Positions 43,897-53,460 of a stretch of 64,000 nt of DNA are shown here, piece after piece. The DNA lies in contig JAFUWY010000020.1 in assembly GCA_017477245.1 (NCBI GenBank), forward strand, positions 1 through 64,000. The letters are read 5' to 3'. The DNA comes from Bacteroidales bacterium (GTDB lineage Bacteria > Bacteroidota > Bacteroidia > Bacteroidales > UBA932). The position numbers were made by a program, and so were the translations under genes. Positions within the stretch are counted from its first letter, which is position 1. Every line of letters starts with the position of its first letter. The notes under the pieces were generated by a model. It was not told the DNA's origin. It was given only the letters and a program-made list of their open reading frames with translations, and ran no database searches.

Positions 43897-45666
43897 ATGA
43901 AAAAGATGTTGGTACTCAGCTTTCCGCTGGCCCTGGTCCTCGCATGCAGCAGCGTGAACGACCCGCTGGCCCTGGTCCAGGGCGGGTCCGATGACTCCGG
44001 AAGCACTTCCGGCAGCAGTTCTTCTTCCTCCTCTTCCTCCGCCAGCGACTATGTCATGGACGACGAAGGCGACAATATCAGCCTGGTCAGCTTCGACCGA
44101 ACCATTTCCGTCACCTTCTCCGCCTCCGGCGCCACCGTCACGGGCGACGCCAACGGCATCGTCAAGGTCAGCGGCAACGACGTGACCGTGGACAATTCCG
44201 CCACAGGCGAAAAGGTCCTCTACAAGCTCTCCGGCACCGCTTCCGACGGCTTCTTCAAACTCTACAGCGCCAACAAGCAGGCCCTCCAGCTGGACGGCCT
44301 CTCGCTCACCAACAAGAACGGCGCCGCCATCAACGTCCAGAGCAGCAAACGCACCTTCGTGGTCGTGAACGGCACCAACCAGCTCGCCGACGGCAGCTCC
44401 TACTCCGACACCCCGTCCGACGAGGACGAGAAGGCCGCCTTCTTCAGCGAAGGCCAGCTCGTATTCAGCGGCAGCGGCTCCCTGACCGTCACAGCGACCG
44501 GCAAGGCCGGCATCACCTCCGACGACTACGTCCGCTTCCTGTCCAGCCCGACCGTCACGGTCAAGAGCACGGCCGGCCACGGCGTGCGCGGCAAGGACGC
44601 CGTGGTCGTCACCGACGGCACGCTCGGCATCACGGTCAGCGCCGCAGGCAAGAAGGGCATCAGCTCCGACGGTCCCGTACAGATCGACGGCGGCAAGACC
44701 ACCATCACCGTCTCCGGCGGCGTGGACTCCTCCGACAGCAGCGACCTCTCCGGCTCGGCCGGCATCAAGGCAGACGGCATCTTCACGATCAACGACGGCG
44801 TCCTCACCGTCACCAACTCCGGCCAGGGCGGCAAGGGCATCAGCAGCGACCTGCAGGGCTATTTCAACGGCGGCACGGTCAAGGTGACAGTCTCCGGCAG
44901 CAACTACGGCTCTTCCTCCTCCGGCATGGGCGGTCCCGGCGGCTGGGGCGGCTGGGGCGGCTGGGGGTCCTCCTCTTCGTCCTCCGACAACAGCGTCGCC
45001 GCCAAGGGCATCAAGTTCGACGGCAACCTCGTCTTCGCCGGCGGTACGGTCAGCGTCACGGCCAAGAGCCACGAAGCCATCGAATCCAAGGGCACCATCG
45101 AGGTCAAGGGCGGCCGGATCTTCGCCCAGTCCTCCGACGACGCCATCAACGCCGCGAGCCACCTGACCATTTCCGACGGATACGTGTGCGCGTACTCCAC
45201 CGGCAACGACGGACTCGACGCCAACGGCAACATGTACATCAAGGGCGGCGTGGTCTACGCCATCGGAAAGGGCAGCCCCGAGGTCGCGCTCGACGCCAAT
45301 ACGGAAGGCGGCTACAAGCTCTACGTGAGCGGCGGCACGCTCTTCGCCGTCGGCGGGCTCGAGAACGGCGCCCAGCTGACCCAGAACTGCTACTCCGCTT
45401 CCTGGAACAAGAACAGCTGGTACGCCGTGAGCGTCGGAGACAAGACCTACGCTTTCAAGACCCCCTCCTCCGGCGGCAACGGCCTCGTGGTCTCGGCAGC
45501 CTCCAAGCCCGAACTGAAATCCGGCGTGAGCGTCTCCGGCGGAGAGAGCATCTTCGAAGGCATGGGCCTGATCGCCCCCGAGGTGTCCGGCGGCTCGTCC
45601 GTCAGCCTGTCCAGCTACTCCGGCGGTGGCGGTTTCGGCGGTGGCGGTTTCGGCCCCGGCTGGTGA
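43897..45666 (+). CDS. Cthe_2159-type beta-helix carbohydrate-binding lipoprotein
   Basis: 589 residues: lipobox LVLAC, a serine-rich linker (about 35-50), then repeated right-handed beta-helix turns such as ALQLDGLSLTNKNGAAINVQ, GITSDDYVRFLSSPTVTVKS, GVRGKDAVVVTDGTLGITVSAAGKKGISSDG, and a Gly-rich tail. This is the pattern of the PF14262 family, whose clostridial member binds polygalacturonate and calcium. A paralogue follows directly. Surface display is likely; the ligand here is unknown. Confidence 0.82.
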   Translation: MKKMLVLSFPLALVLACSSVNDPLALVQGGSDDSGSTSGSSSSSSSSSASDYVMDDEGDNISLVSFDRTISVTFSASGATVTGDANGIVKVSGNDVTVDNSATGEKVLYKLSGTASDGFFKLYSANKQALQLDGLSLTNKNGAAINVQSSKRTFVVVNGTNQLADGSSYSDTPSDEDEKAAFFSEGQLVFSGSGSLTVTATGKAGITSDDYVRFLSSPTVTVKSTAGHGVRGKDAVVVTDGTLGITVSAAGKKGISSDGPVQIDGGKTTITVSGGVDSSDSSDLSGSAGIKADGIFTINDGVLTVTNSGQGGKGISSDLQGYFNGGTVKVTVSGSNYGSSSSGMGGPGGWGGWGGWGSSSSSSDNSVAAKGIKFDGNLVFAGGTVSVTAKSHEAIESKGTIEVKGGRIFAQSSDDAINAASHLTISDGYVCAYSTGNDGLDANGNMYIKGGVVYAIGKGSPEVALDANTEGGYKLYVSGGTLFAVGGLENGAQLTQNCYSASWNKNSWYAVSVGDKTYAFKTPSSGGNGLVVSAASKPELKSGVSVSGGESIFEGMGLIAPEVSGGSSVSLSSYSGGGGFGGGGFGPGW

Positions 45667-45757
45667 TTGGATTTGTTGGATATTTGCCCGAATTTACTGA
45701 ATTAGTGCGCGTTTGTTTATGTTTAGTCCTTATTTTGATCACTTAAATGATAAAAGC

Positions 45758-48343
45758 ATGACTATGATCAAAAAAAGAACAGGGATTCTGGTCCTCGCGG
45801 CACTCCTCCCGCTCGCCGGGGGGTGTGTCGGAGACCTGATTACCATCGTAGACGAGGAAGAGACCACGGAGGTCGTGCTGGCCGATCCGGAACTGGCCTG
45901 GAGCGCCAGTGCATTCGAAGCGACCCTGGGCGCTGAAAACAGTTTCCCCACGCTTTCGAACACGCACTCGGTGAGCGTAACCTACAATTCTTCCGACACC
46001 AGCGTCGCGACCATCGCATCCGACGGCACCGTCACCCTGGTCGCCGCCGGCACCACGACCATCACCGCGGCCTCTGAAGAGACGGCCGCCTACGAGGCTG
46101 GCAGCGCCTCCTATACCCTCACCGTCGTCAAGAACAGCAGCAGCATCTACTGGAGCAACACCGCCTGCGAAGCTACCCTGGCATCGGACGGCAACTCGTT
46201 CCCGACCCTGACCAACGACCACCAGCTGACGGTCAGCTATGCCTCTTCGGACGAGACCGTCGCAACGGTTGCCCAGGACGGGGCGGTCACCCTGGTCGGC
46301 GTCGGCACCACGGCCATCTCCGCGACATCGGAAGCCACGGACGTTTACGCCTCCTGCACCGCCACCTACACGCTGAAAGTCGTCAAGCACGAGGTCACCC
46401 TGACCTGGTCGGCCAGCTCGGCATCCGTCAACATGACGGTGACGGACAACACCTACCCGACGCTGACGGTGGATCCCGCGGTATCTGCGGTCTCGGTGAG
46501 CTATTCCTCCTCCAATACGTCGGTCGCGACCATCAGCGCCAGCGGCACCGTCACTCCGGTAGCCAAGGGCACGACCACGATATCCGCCACCTTTGACGGC
46601 AACGAGACCTATTCGGCCGCGTCCGCTTCGTATACCCTGACCGTCACGGACGGCAGTGACGACGGAGCCACGACGCTGACCTTCGACTCCGCGGGAGACT
46701 CCTCCTCGGAGGACGACATCTCCAACACCACCTTCACCCGCCTGATCACCGTCACCTACGCCTCCGGCGGAGCCACGGTCACCGGCTATGCCGCCTCCTC
46801 CGACATCTCTGTATCCGTGAGCGGCAACGGTGTCACCATCACCAACAACGGTTCGGAAAACGTCGCCTACAAGCTGACCGGATCCGCCTCCGACGGTTAT
46901 TTCAAGCTCTACAGTTCGAAGAAACAGGCCATCTGGCTGAGCGGACTGTCCCTCACCTGCACGAGCGGCGCCGCGATCAACAACCAGAGCGGCAAGCGGT
47001 CCTTCATCTACGTGGAGGGCACCAACACGGTGGCTGACGGCTCTTCCGCCGCCTACAGCACCACCGGGGACGAAGACATGAAGGGGGTCATCTTCAGCGA
47101 AGGCCAGCTCATCTTCAGCGGCAGCGGTTCGCTGACGGTCACCGCCAACAACAAGCAGGGCAAGTCCGCCATCGTCTCCGATGACTATGTCCGCATGATG
47201 TCCAGCCCGACCGTCAAGGTCACGGCCGGCAGTTCCGCCGGACACGGCATCCGCGGCAAGGAATATGTCCAGCTTTCCGACGGGACGCTGACGGTCTCCA
47301 CCTCCGCGGCGATGAAGAAAGGCATCGGTTCCGACGACTACGTCCTGGTGGAGGGCGGCACAACGACCATCACCGTCTCCGGCGGCGTAGCCTACGACAG
47401 CGACGACGCCGAATACAAAGGAACGGCGGGCATCAAGGCCGACAACTATTTTGCCATGACGGGCGGCACGGTCTCCATCACCAACACCGGCTCGGGCGGC
47501 AAGGGGGTCAGCGCCGGCAGCTACGACTATTACTACTCGAACAAGTCCCTGACCGACAGCTATGTTTCCGGCGGCACGCTGACCGTCAAGACCACCGGCA
47601 GCGAATCCAATGACGTCTCCTCCAAGGGCATCAAGATCGGATTCAAGCAGAAATCCGGCAGCAGCTACATCTATGCCGGCAACATGAAGGTCTCGGGCGG
47701 GGCCGTCAGTGTGACCTGCTCCAAGAGCGAAGCCTTCGAGACCAAGGGCACGCTGACCATCTCTGGCGGCGAGGTTTATGCCTACTCCACCGGAGACGAC
47801 GCCATCAACAGCCAGGGAGAGATGAATGTCACGGGCGGGTACGTCTACGGATACTCCACCGCCAACGATGCCATCGACACCAACGGCAACATGAAACTCT
47901 CCGGCGGCTACGTCTTCGCCGCCACCACCAAGGGAAGCCCCGAGGTGGCCCTGGACGCCAACACGGAGGGCGGTTATAAGCTCTATATCAACAGCGGCGC
48001 CACGGTCGTGGCCTACGGCGGACTCGAGAGCGGATACTCCGCATCGCAGACCATCTACAGCATGGGCTGCACGGCCGGCAGTTGGAACGCCCTCTACGGC
48101 AGCAACGCCTTCATCGCCGCGTTCAAGGCTCCTTCCGGCGTCTCGACCGTAGCCGTCTCCGCGCCTTCCCTCTCGCAGGGCTACAAGGGCGTGAGCGTCA
48201 GCACTTCCCTGTGCAACGGGACCTGGGCCACATCCGGCATCTCCGGCGGCACCTCCGTATCGCTGAGCAGTTACAGCGGAGGAAACTCCGGCGGCAACAG
48301 CGGAGGCCCCGGCGGCAACGGCGGACCGGGCGGCGGACATTGA
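45758..48343 (+). CDS. Second Cthe_2159-type lipoprotein, with three Big_2 Ig-like domains
   Basis: 861 residues: lipobox LAGGC, then three bacterial Ig-like (Big_2) repeats at about 45-300, each with the pattern VTYNSSDTSVATIASDGTVTLVAAGTTTITA, then the same beta-helix domain as the preceding gene (AIWLSGLSLTCTSGAAINNQ; GIRGKEYVQLSDGTLTVST; ALDANTEGGYKLYI) and a Gly/Asn/Ser-rich tail. The Ig array probably lifts the binding domain away from the cell. An alternative ATG lies two codons downstream. Confidence 0.82.
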   Translation: MTMIKKRTGILVLAALLPLAGGCVGDLITIVDEEETTEVVLADPELAWSASAFEATLGAENSFPTLSNTHSVSVTYNSSDTSVATIASDGTVTLVAAGTTTITAASEETAAYEAGSASYTLTVVKNSSSIYWSNTACEATLASDGNSFPTLTNDHQLTVSYASSDETVATVAQDGAVTLVGVGTTAISATSEATDVYASCTATYTLKVVKHEVTLTWSASSASVNMTVTDNTYPTLTVDPAVSAVSVSYSSSNTSVATISASGTVTPVAKGTTTISATFDGNETYSAASASYTLTVTDGSDDGATTLTFDSAGDSSSEDDISNTTFTRLITVTYASGGATVTGYAASSDISVSVSGNGVTITNNGSENVAYKLTGSASDGYFKLYSSKKQAIWLSGLSLTCTSGAAINNQSGKRSFIYVEGTNTVADGSSAAYSTTGDEDMKGVIFSEGQLIFSGSGSLTVTANNKQGKSAIVSDDYVRMMSSPTVKVTAGSSAGHGIRGKEYVQLSDGTLTVSTSAAMKKGIGSDDYVLVEGGTTTITVSGGVAYDSDDAEYKGTAGIKADNYFAMTGGTVSITNTGSGGKGVSAGSYDYYYSNKSLTDSYVSGGTLTVKTTGSESNDVSSKGIKIGFKQKSGSSYIYAGNMKVSGGAVSVTCSKSEAFETKGTLTISGGEVYAYSTGDDAINSQGEMNVTGGYVYGYSTANDAIDTNGNMKLSGGYVFAATTKGSPEVALDANTEGGYKLYINSGATVVAYGGLESGYSASQTIYSMGCTAGSWNALYGSNAFIAAFKAPSGVSTVAVSAPSLSQGYKGVSVSTSLCNGTWATSGISGGTSVSLSSYSGGNSGGNSGGPGGNGGPGGGH

Positions 48344-48362
48344 AACTCCTAAAAGCAAGATC

Positions 48363-48773
48363 ATGAAAAAGATAGCAATCCTCGCAGCCACGCTGCTGCT
48401 GACGGCCTTCGGCGCATACGCCCAGACCGCCACCCAGACCCTCAACAAGAAGAACCTGGTCATCAAGGAGTGGAACACGGACACCGCGACCAACAAGAAG
48501 GTCCTGGACCACGTGACCACCTACAACGCCGACGGCAGGAAGATTGAAGAGATCGAATACACCACCTCGGCCCAGAAATGGCGCAAACGCTTCGAGTACG
48601 ACTCCGCCGGCCGGGTGACCCTGGAATCCGTCTACAACGAGAAGAACAAGCTGGACAACTACAAGAAGTTTGAATACAACGAGTTCGGGCGCAAGAAAAC
48701 CCAGTACACCTACAACCCCAAAGGCAAACTCATCTCCATCAAGGTCTATGAATACATCGCCGAAGACGCTTGA
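48363..48773 (+). CDS. DUF3836-like secreted protein
   Basis: 136 residues with a cleavable signal peptide (LLLTAFGAYAQT), followed by repeats of the form YNADGRKIEEIEY / YDSAGRVTLESVY / YNEFGRKKTQYTYNPKGKL, a short YD-like beta repeat found in DUF3836. Function unknown. Its end overlaps the start of the VTC-domain gene, so translation is coupled. Confidence 0.65.
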   Translation: MKKIAILAATLLLTAFGAYAQTATQTLNKKNLVIKEWNTDTATNKKVLDHVTTYNADGRKIEEIEYTTSAQKWRKRFEYDSAGRVTLESVYNEKNKLDNYKKFEYNEFGRKKTQYTYNPKGKLISIKVYEYIAEDA

Positions 48774-49542
48774 GTCCGTGTTGGACACCATCTCCCCGAT
48801 CCTGCTCGGGGAGATGGATTCCATCAAGCTCATGAACCGGATCGACACGAAGTTCCTGACGACGGAGGCGACGCTGGTCCATGTGCTGGAGGACGCGTCG
48901 GCGCGCGGCTACCGGGCCCTGGAGACCGAAGGCACCAAGATCAGCGCGTATGACACGCTGTACTACGACACCCCCGGACTGCAGATGTTCCTGGACCACC
49001 ACAACCGGCGGCTGGTCCGCCAGAAGGTCCGCACCCGGACCTACGTAGGCAGCGGCCAGACCTTCCTCGAGATCAAGCGCAAGAACAACCACGGACGGAC
49101 GAAGAAGAAGCGGACCGGGATCCCGCCGGCCGATTTCCGGGATTTCTCGGCGGAGCCGGCTGCCCGGGAGCTGCTGGAGAAATACTCCGCCTTCCCCGCC
49201 GACGCTCTGTCCCCGGCCCTGGAAACGCGCTTCCGCCGCATCACGTTGGTCAATGCGGCCAAGACCGAGCGGCTGACCATCGACACCGGCCTGTGCTTCC
49301 ACAACGCCCGCAACGGGCGGGAAGCCTCCCTGCTGGACGCCGTGATCATCGAGCTCAAGCAGGACGGGCGCGCCGCCAGCGAGATGAAGGACATCCTGCT
49401 GGACCACCGGGTCAAACCGGCCCGCCTCAGCAAGTACTGCATCGGGACCACCCTCACTGACGGGGCCGTCAAAAGCAACCGCTTCAAACCGAAAGTCAGG
49501 ATGATAGAGAAAACCATCGACAAAAAACTGAACGTAATATGA
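48748..49542 (+). CDS. VTC-domain protein (polyphosphate polymerase-like)
   Basis: 264 residues. The VTC domain (PF09359) signatures are present: MNRIDTKFLTTEATL, YDTLYYDTPGLQMFLDHHNRR, RQKVRTRTYVGSGQTFLEIKRKNNHGRTKKKR and VIIELKQDGRAASEM; the Lys/Arg-lined tunnel residues and acidic metal ligands (EIKRK, IELK) are retained. Yeast VTC4 makes polyphosphate; bacterial members are largely uncharacterised. The start at MNTSPKTLE overlaps the previous gene by 26 nt, and the end overlaps DUF4956 by ATGA. Confidence 0.82.
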   Translation: MNTSPKTLESVLDTISPILLGEMDSIKLMNRIDTKFLTTEATLVHVLEDASARGYRALETEGTKISAYDTLYYDTPGLQMFLDHHNRRLVRQKVRTRTYVGSGQTFLEIKRKNNHGRTKKKRTGIPPADFRDFSAEPAARELLEKYSAFPADALSPALETRFRRITLVNAAKTERLTIDTGLCFHNARNGREASLLDAVIIELKQDGRAASEMKDILLDHRVKPARLSKYCIGTTLTDGAVKSNRFKPKVRMIEKTIDKKLNVI

Positions 49543-50306
49543 TACAAGACGACCTTTTGGGCGATTTCAACCTCGCCGACGAAGATGTGTTCGACGTCCA
49601 GACGATTACGGACGCCATGATGACCCCGGCCCAGAGCCTGACGGAACTGGGACTGCGGTTCTTCCTCAACCTGCTTGTATGCTGGATCATCGTCCAGTTC
49701 TTCTACTACCGCAAGAGCCGCCGGCGCGACTACTATTTCACCTTCATGGTGTTCTCCTCCGCCATGGTGCTGCTGCTCTACATGATGGGCAATGCGGAGG
49801 TAGGCATCGGACTGACCCTGGGCCTGTTCGCCATCTTCGGCGTGATCCGCTACCGCACGGAGACGGTCCCCATCCGGGAGATGACCTACCTGTTCGTGAT
49901 CATCGCGCTCGCGGCCCTCAACGGCCTGTCGCCCATCTACCACCTCGTCGGCGATGTCACGGACCATCCGCACTATGTCCTGTCCGGCAGTTCCCTGGGG
50001 ATTACGGCTTTGGCCAACCTGCTGGTCATCGGCCTCATCTGGATCCTGGAGAGCGGCCGTTTCCTCGCGCACACCTCCACCAAGCTGGTGCTCTACGACC
50101 GGATCGAGCTGATCGTCCCGGAGCGCCGGGCCGAGCTCGTCGCCGACCTGGAGAAACGCCTCGGGCTCAAGGTCGACAACCTGGAGGTCGGCCACGTGGA
50201 CTTCCTCAAGGATGCCGCCTTCATCAAGGTCTATTATACCCTGGAGAAGGGGCAGACCGACACCATCGACATGCTGACGAAGGCCAAGGATTTCGTTGAA
50301 CAATAA
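49539..50306 (+). CDS. DUF4956 inner-membrane protein
   Basis: 255 residues with about four membrane helices (FFLNLLVCWIIVQFFYY; FTFMVFSSAMVLLLYMMG; VGIGLTLGLFAIFGVIRYRTETVPIREMTYLFVIIALAAL; ITALANLLVIGLIWILE) and a C-terminal soluble ferredoxin-like domain. The loop FGVIRYRTETVPIREM is the family hallmark. Genes of this family are typically next to VTC-domain genes, as here (ATGA overlap). Probably anchors or exports the VTC product. Confidence 0.85.
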   Translation: MIQDDLLGDFNLADEDVFDVQTITDAMMTPAQSLTELGLRFFLNLLVCWIIVQFFYYRKSRRRDYYFTFMVFSSAMVLLLYMMGNAEVGIGLTLGLFAIFGVIRYRTETVPIREMTYLFVIIALAALNGLSPIYHLVGDVTDHPHYVLSGSSLGITALANLLVIGLIWILESGRFLAHTSTKLVLYDRIELIVPERRAELVADLEKRLGLKVDNLEVGHVDFLKDAAFIKVYYTLEKGQTDTIDMLTKAKDFVEQ

Positions 50307-50321
50307 AAGAGACCCTCCCCT

Positions 50322-51119
50322 ATGAAAATACATCTCCCCCTGCTTGCGGCACTGGCCCTGCTGCCGGTGCTGGCCCGGGCACAGGGTACCGTGAATGCCC
50401 TGGAAAACGACTTTTCGACCCGCACCTCCCTCGCCCTGGACAAGAAGCTCTCTCCGGGCCTCCACCTGGAGGCCGAATATGAACTGCGCACGGAGAACGC
50501 CCTCTCCAAGATCGACCGCCACCAGCTCTCGCTGGGCCTGAGCTACAAGTTCACGCCCTGGCTCAAGGGCGGCCTGTCCTACACCTTCTTCGACCGCTAC
50601 GGCACCACGGCCGGCTGGGAGCCCCGCCACCGCCTCTCCGGCTCGCTGACCTTCGCCTACCGCGCCGGGGACTGGCGCTTCTCGCTCCGCGAGATGCTCC
50701 AGATGACCCACAAGACCGAGGACCTCAACATCTACCAGGAGACCCGCAACTACCTGGCCCTCAAGTCCCGGTTCAAGGTCCAGTATAAAGGATTCGCCAA
50801 CATCGAGCCCTACGCCCTGCTGGAGCTGAAGGCCGTCCTCAACGACCCGGCCTGCACCGCGACCTGGAACACGGCCACCTCAAGCTACAGCAATTATTCG
50901 TTCACCGGCTATACGGACGCCTACATCACCCGCTACCGCGGCGGCCTGGGCCTCGAATGGAAGATCAGCAAGCAGCACGCCCTTAACTTCTACGGCCTGT
51001 TCGACTATTATTACGAGAAGAACATCGACACCAACAAGGAAGGCACCAAGCTCAAGAGCCTCACCTACGACCAGAAATTCAACACGACCGTCGGAATCGG
51101 CTACACCTTCTCGTTCTGA
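50322..51119 (+). CDS. DUF2490-like outer-membrane beta-barrel
   Basis: 265 residues: signal peptide (LLPVLARAQG), then alternating amphipathic strands (LHLEAEYELRTENALSKIDRHQLSLGLSYKF, WLKGGLSYTFFDRYG) ending in a terminal Phe (VGIGYTFSF), the outer-membrane barrel signature. Matches DUF2490. It is 15 nt after the DUF4956 gene and ends the cluster. Role unknown; possibly the outer-membrane exit for the system. Confidence 0.8.
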   Translation: MKIHLPLLAALALLPVLARAQGTVNALENDFSTRTSLALDKKLSPGLHLEAEYELRTENALSKIDRHQLSLGLSYKFTPWLKGGLSYTFFDRYGTTAGWEPRHRLSGSLTFAYRAGDWRFSLREMLQMTHKTEDLNIYQETRNYLALKSRFKVQYKGFANIEPYALLELKAVLNDPACTATWNTATSSYSNYSFTGYTDAYITRYRGGLGLEWKISKQHALNFYGLFDYYYEKNIDTNKEGTKLKSLTYDQKFNTTVGIGYTFSF

Positions 51120-51171
51120 GTCGACCCAGGGCCCGGGGTAGGGGAATATGTTCCTGCTTATTGTAATTTAG

Positions 51172-51545
51172 ACCCGTGTTCTAAGGCCAAGGCAAATCGA
51201 CCTTTTCAAACATCTTCCTAATAGGAGCCTTAAACGGCGAGTCCTCCTCCCCCCGGCTGGTGTAGGAATTGATATTCCTGATTCCCAACAGCAGGCCCAA
51301 TTTGTGAACTCCTCCGGACAACTCATCCTCTCCGGATGTTACTACGGAGCAGGAACACTCCACAAGTTTACTACCACCGATGAGGACAACTCAGTCTCCG
51401 TCTTGACCGACGCGCTCGGACGTACCGTCCTCTCACGCCAGACCAACGGATCCACCAACACCTTCAAAATCCAGGGCTGGCTCAGCTCCCGCACGTCCAT
51501 CAAGGGTTCAGGCGATAGCCAGACGGACATCTTCTCGATACCAGG
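51172..51545 (+). pseudogene. Rhs-family fragment (5' remnant)
   Basis: An open stretch with no good start codon reading QFVNSSGQLILSGCYYG and LTDALGRTVLSRQ then FKIQGWLSSRTS, typical of the region just before the Rhs core. It has lost its upstream part and is broken at the double-hairpin element; the frame does not continue into the downstream fragment, and the usual intervening 150 or more residues are gone. Confidence 0.7.
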
Positions 51546-51633
51546 TGCTGTTGAGGGTCCAGTTGCTGGACCCTCAACAGCAAAATGGGCTTATAATGCT
51601 GTCGAGGGTCCAACGATTGGACCCTCGACAGCA
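51546..51633 (+). repeat. 88-bp double-hairpin element, family 2, copy B (inside the Rhs relic)
   Basis: First hairpin with perfect 15-bp arms TGCTGTTGAGGGTCC (51546-51560) and partner 51568-51582; a 14-nt spacer; second with perfect 15-bp arms TGCTGTCGAGGGTCC (51597-51611) and partner 51619-51633. Both loops are 7 nt. It sits at the break of the Rhs gene. Confidence 0.9.
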
Positions 51634-52745
51634 CCCGGCCCTTGCAATCGTCGTACAATTTGATTAACTTGCCCTCACAGATCAAGTCCGGGGCCACCGT
51701 GAAAGCCAACTACACATACCTCTCCGACGGGACGAAAACCAAGGCGCTCAATGCCTCGGGAGCAGGGTATGACTATGCCGGCTCCTTCACCTATTCCCAT
51801 GCTTCAAACGGATCGAAGACCCTCGAGAGCGTCGCCTTCGGCGGCGGGCGCATCCGCAGGACGGGGAACAACGCCTATGCCGTGGACTACCACATCTCGG
51901 ATCATCTGGGCAGCGTGAGGGCCATCGTCAATGCGAGCGGAACAGTGGTCGAGCAGAACGACTATTATCCCTTCGGCATGCGTCACCCCAACGGCCTGAC
52001 CCAGCTCGCTGCGAACCGCTGGCGCTTCAGCGGCAAGGAGGAGCAGGATGCCGCCTTCGGCATCGCCTACTCCGATTTCGGCGCACGGTTCTACGACCGC
52101 TCCGCTGCCTGGACGGCCATTGATCCCTTCGCGGAGAAATACTACTCAGTGAGCCAGTATGTGTATTGCAAGAATAATCCGGTGAATCGAGTCGATCCAA
52201 ACGGGATGACAGATTGGAAAAAAGTACTTCAAGGCGTTTATGCTGTTGCAGGAGGCGTTGCCTCAACGATCGGAGGCGCTGTGATGGCAGGAGGCACCGG
52301 TGGCACTATGGCTGCTTTTTCAGCCTTCCTCATTTCAGATGGTATAGTTTCAATTGGAACGGGCATGACCCTCATGACAGTTGGCTTTATAGATGATGCT
52401 CAGCTTACAGAGAAAGCGCAGGACATTCCTACGAGCATCCCTGAGATGGGCGGAGTTGCATACGACGCGTTATCCGGAGAATCTGACCACATAGGGAAGA
52501 AAATGGGAAGTATTATTGACTACGGGATTGGTGTTTTTGCAATTGGCGTTTGGGGGCCGAGGCCCATTGTTCCTACGGCAATAGGTTTCTCAGCACAAAC
52601 CAAGTCATTATACGATTCCTTCATGGAAGAAAAACGGAACGGTGTCGAAGCTAACGATGTTTACATTCTCGACGCACAAAACAATAAATCACCTTATTTA
52701 TGGAATCCGGACCCAGAATTGAAGTTTTTATACCCAGAAGAGTAG
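51634..52745 (+). pseudogene. Rhs C-terminal fragment: core domain plus toxin-like tip
   Basis: About 365 residues in one frame. The Rhs core is clear: DYHISDHLGSVRAIVNASGTVVEQNDYYPFGMRH, then YSDFGARFYDRSAAWTAIDPFAEKYYSVSQYVYCKNNPVNRVDPNGM. After this boundary the tip begins (DWKKVLQGVYAVAGG...), about 180 residues with a Gly/Ala-rich hydrophobic stretch and no family I recognise. GC falls sharply at the boundary, the usual mark of a swapped Rhs tip. There is no start codon or signal of its own, so it is an orphan cassette. The next gene overlaps its end by 46 nt and is probably its immunity gene. Confidence 0.75.
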
Positions 52746-53170
52746 TTTTTATAGGTCCATTTATTGGGCTCTTCTTCTCAGCTTTTACGATATTTTTTTT
52801 GGTAGAGATTCTCAGATTGTCCACGGTGAATCATATTCAAAAGAGCCTTTTCGCCGTTATCTTTATAGGTGTCGAGTCGCTTGCTCTGGATTATTTACGT
52901 GCATTAAGAAAGGTTATCTTTTATGATTCACATGTAACGGTTTGTTATGAAGTCTTATTCCTCAAGAGAGTCCAGACATTCAAGTATTCTGAACTGATTG
53001 TTGACATCAGGAAGAACAATACTGTGGTTTCTTTCATGAAAAAAAGTATTTGGAAACGCCCCATAAGTTCATACTTAAATAGTGTTTGGGATCCGGATCA
53101 AGTGGAGAAGATGGAGCAAATTTTACTGGAACATAAAGATGAAGTAACCATACGTCACTTTAGATTATAA
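52700..53170 (+). CDS. Small membrane protein, probable immunity partner of the Rhs tip
   Basis: 156 residues, low GC. Two membrane helices at the N-terminus (VVFIGPFIGLFFSAFTIFFLVEIL; SLFAVIFIGVESLALDYL) and a C-terminal basic domain rich in beta strands (VIFYDSHVTVCYEVLFLKRVQTFKYSELIVDI), reminiscent of small bPH-like domains. It begins inside the end of the Rhs tip and shares its base composition, the usual layout of toxin and immunity. No direct family recognition. Confidence 0.55.
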   Translation: MESGPRIEVFIPRRVVFIGPFIGLFFSAFTIFFLVEILRLSTVNHIQKSLFAVIFIGVESLALDYLRALRKVIFYDSHVTVCYEVLFLKRVQTFKYSELIVDIRKNNTVVSFMKKSIWKRPISSYLNSVWDPDQVEKMEQILLEHKDEVTIRHFRL

Positions 53171-53460
53171 AACTTGCAACAATAGACCTTTTTTCTTCTC
53201 GCGCATTGGGCCTATGCCAACAGCTTCGACCGCACCAAGGTTCAGGTCCCAAACAAAGCCGACTCGTTCCGCCTGATTCCCGCTTATCCAGAACGAGGTA
53301 TCCTTTCATAGCCGCCCGTGATTGCCTCGCTGCTTCATGGGCGGCACTATTGTGTCTGGTGTGAAGTCTGCTATTCTCTCCCGACGAGGTGTCCATAAAT
53401 ATGTCAGTCCGGGTAGCGTCCCATCCAGTGTGTCCTAACCATGTTTTGAAGGCTACACCA
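53171..53460. other. Degenerate gene-free region
   Basis: Nothing intact. A short plus-strand stretch near 53210-53300 reads AYANSFDRTKVQVPNKADSF then hits a stop, which looks like a decayed coding fragment of unknown origin. The area borders the Rhs relic and the second DnaA-box-like module. Confidence 0.4.

Noticed and set aside
51128..51144. GCCCGGGGTAGGGG, similar to the conserved hairpin loop
   Set aside because: It has an extra G, lacks the following TCG and is not flanked by inverted repeats.
51172..53170. Type VI secretion locus around the Rhs gene
   Set aside because: No VgrG, Hcp, Tss or other secretion genes are present; only an Rhs remnant and its partner.
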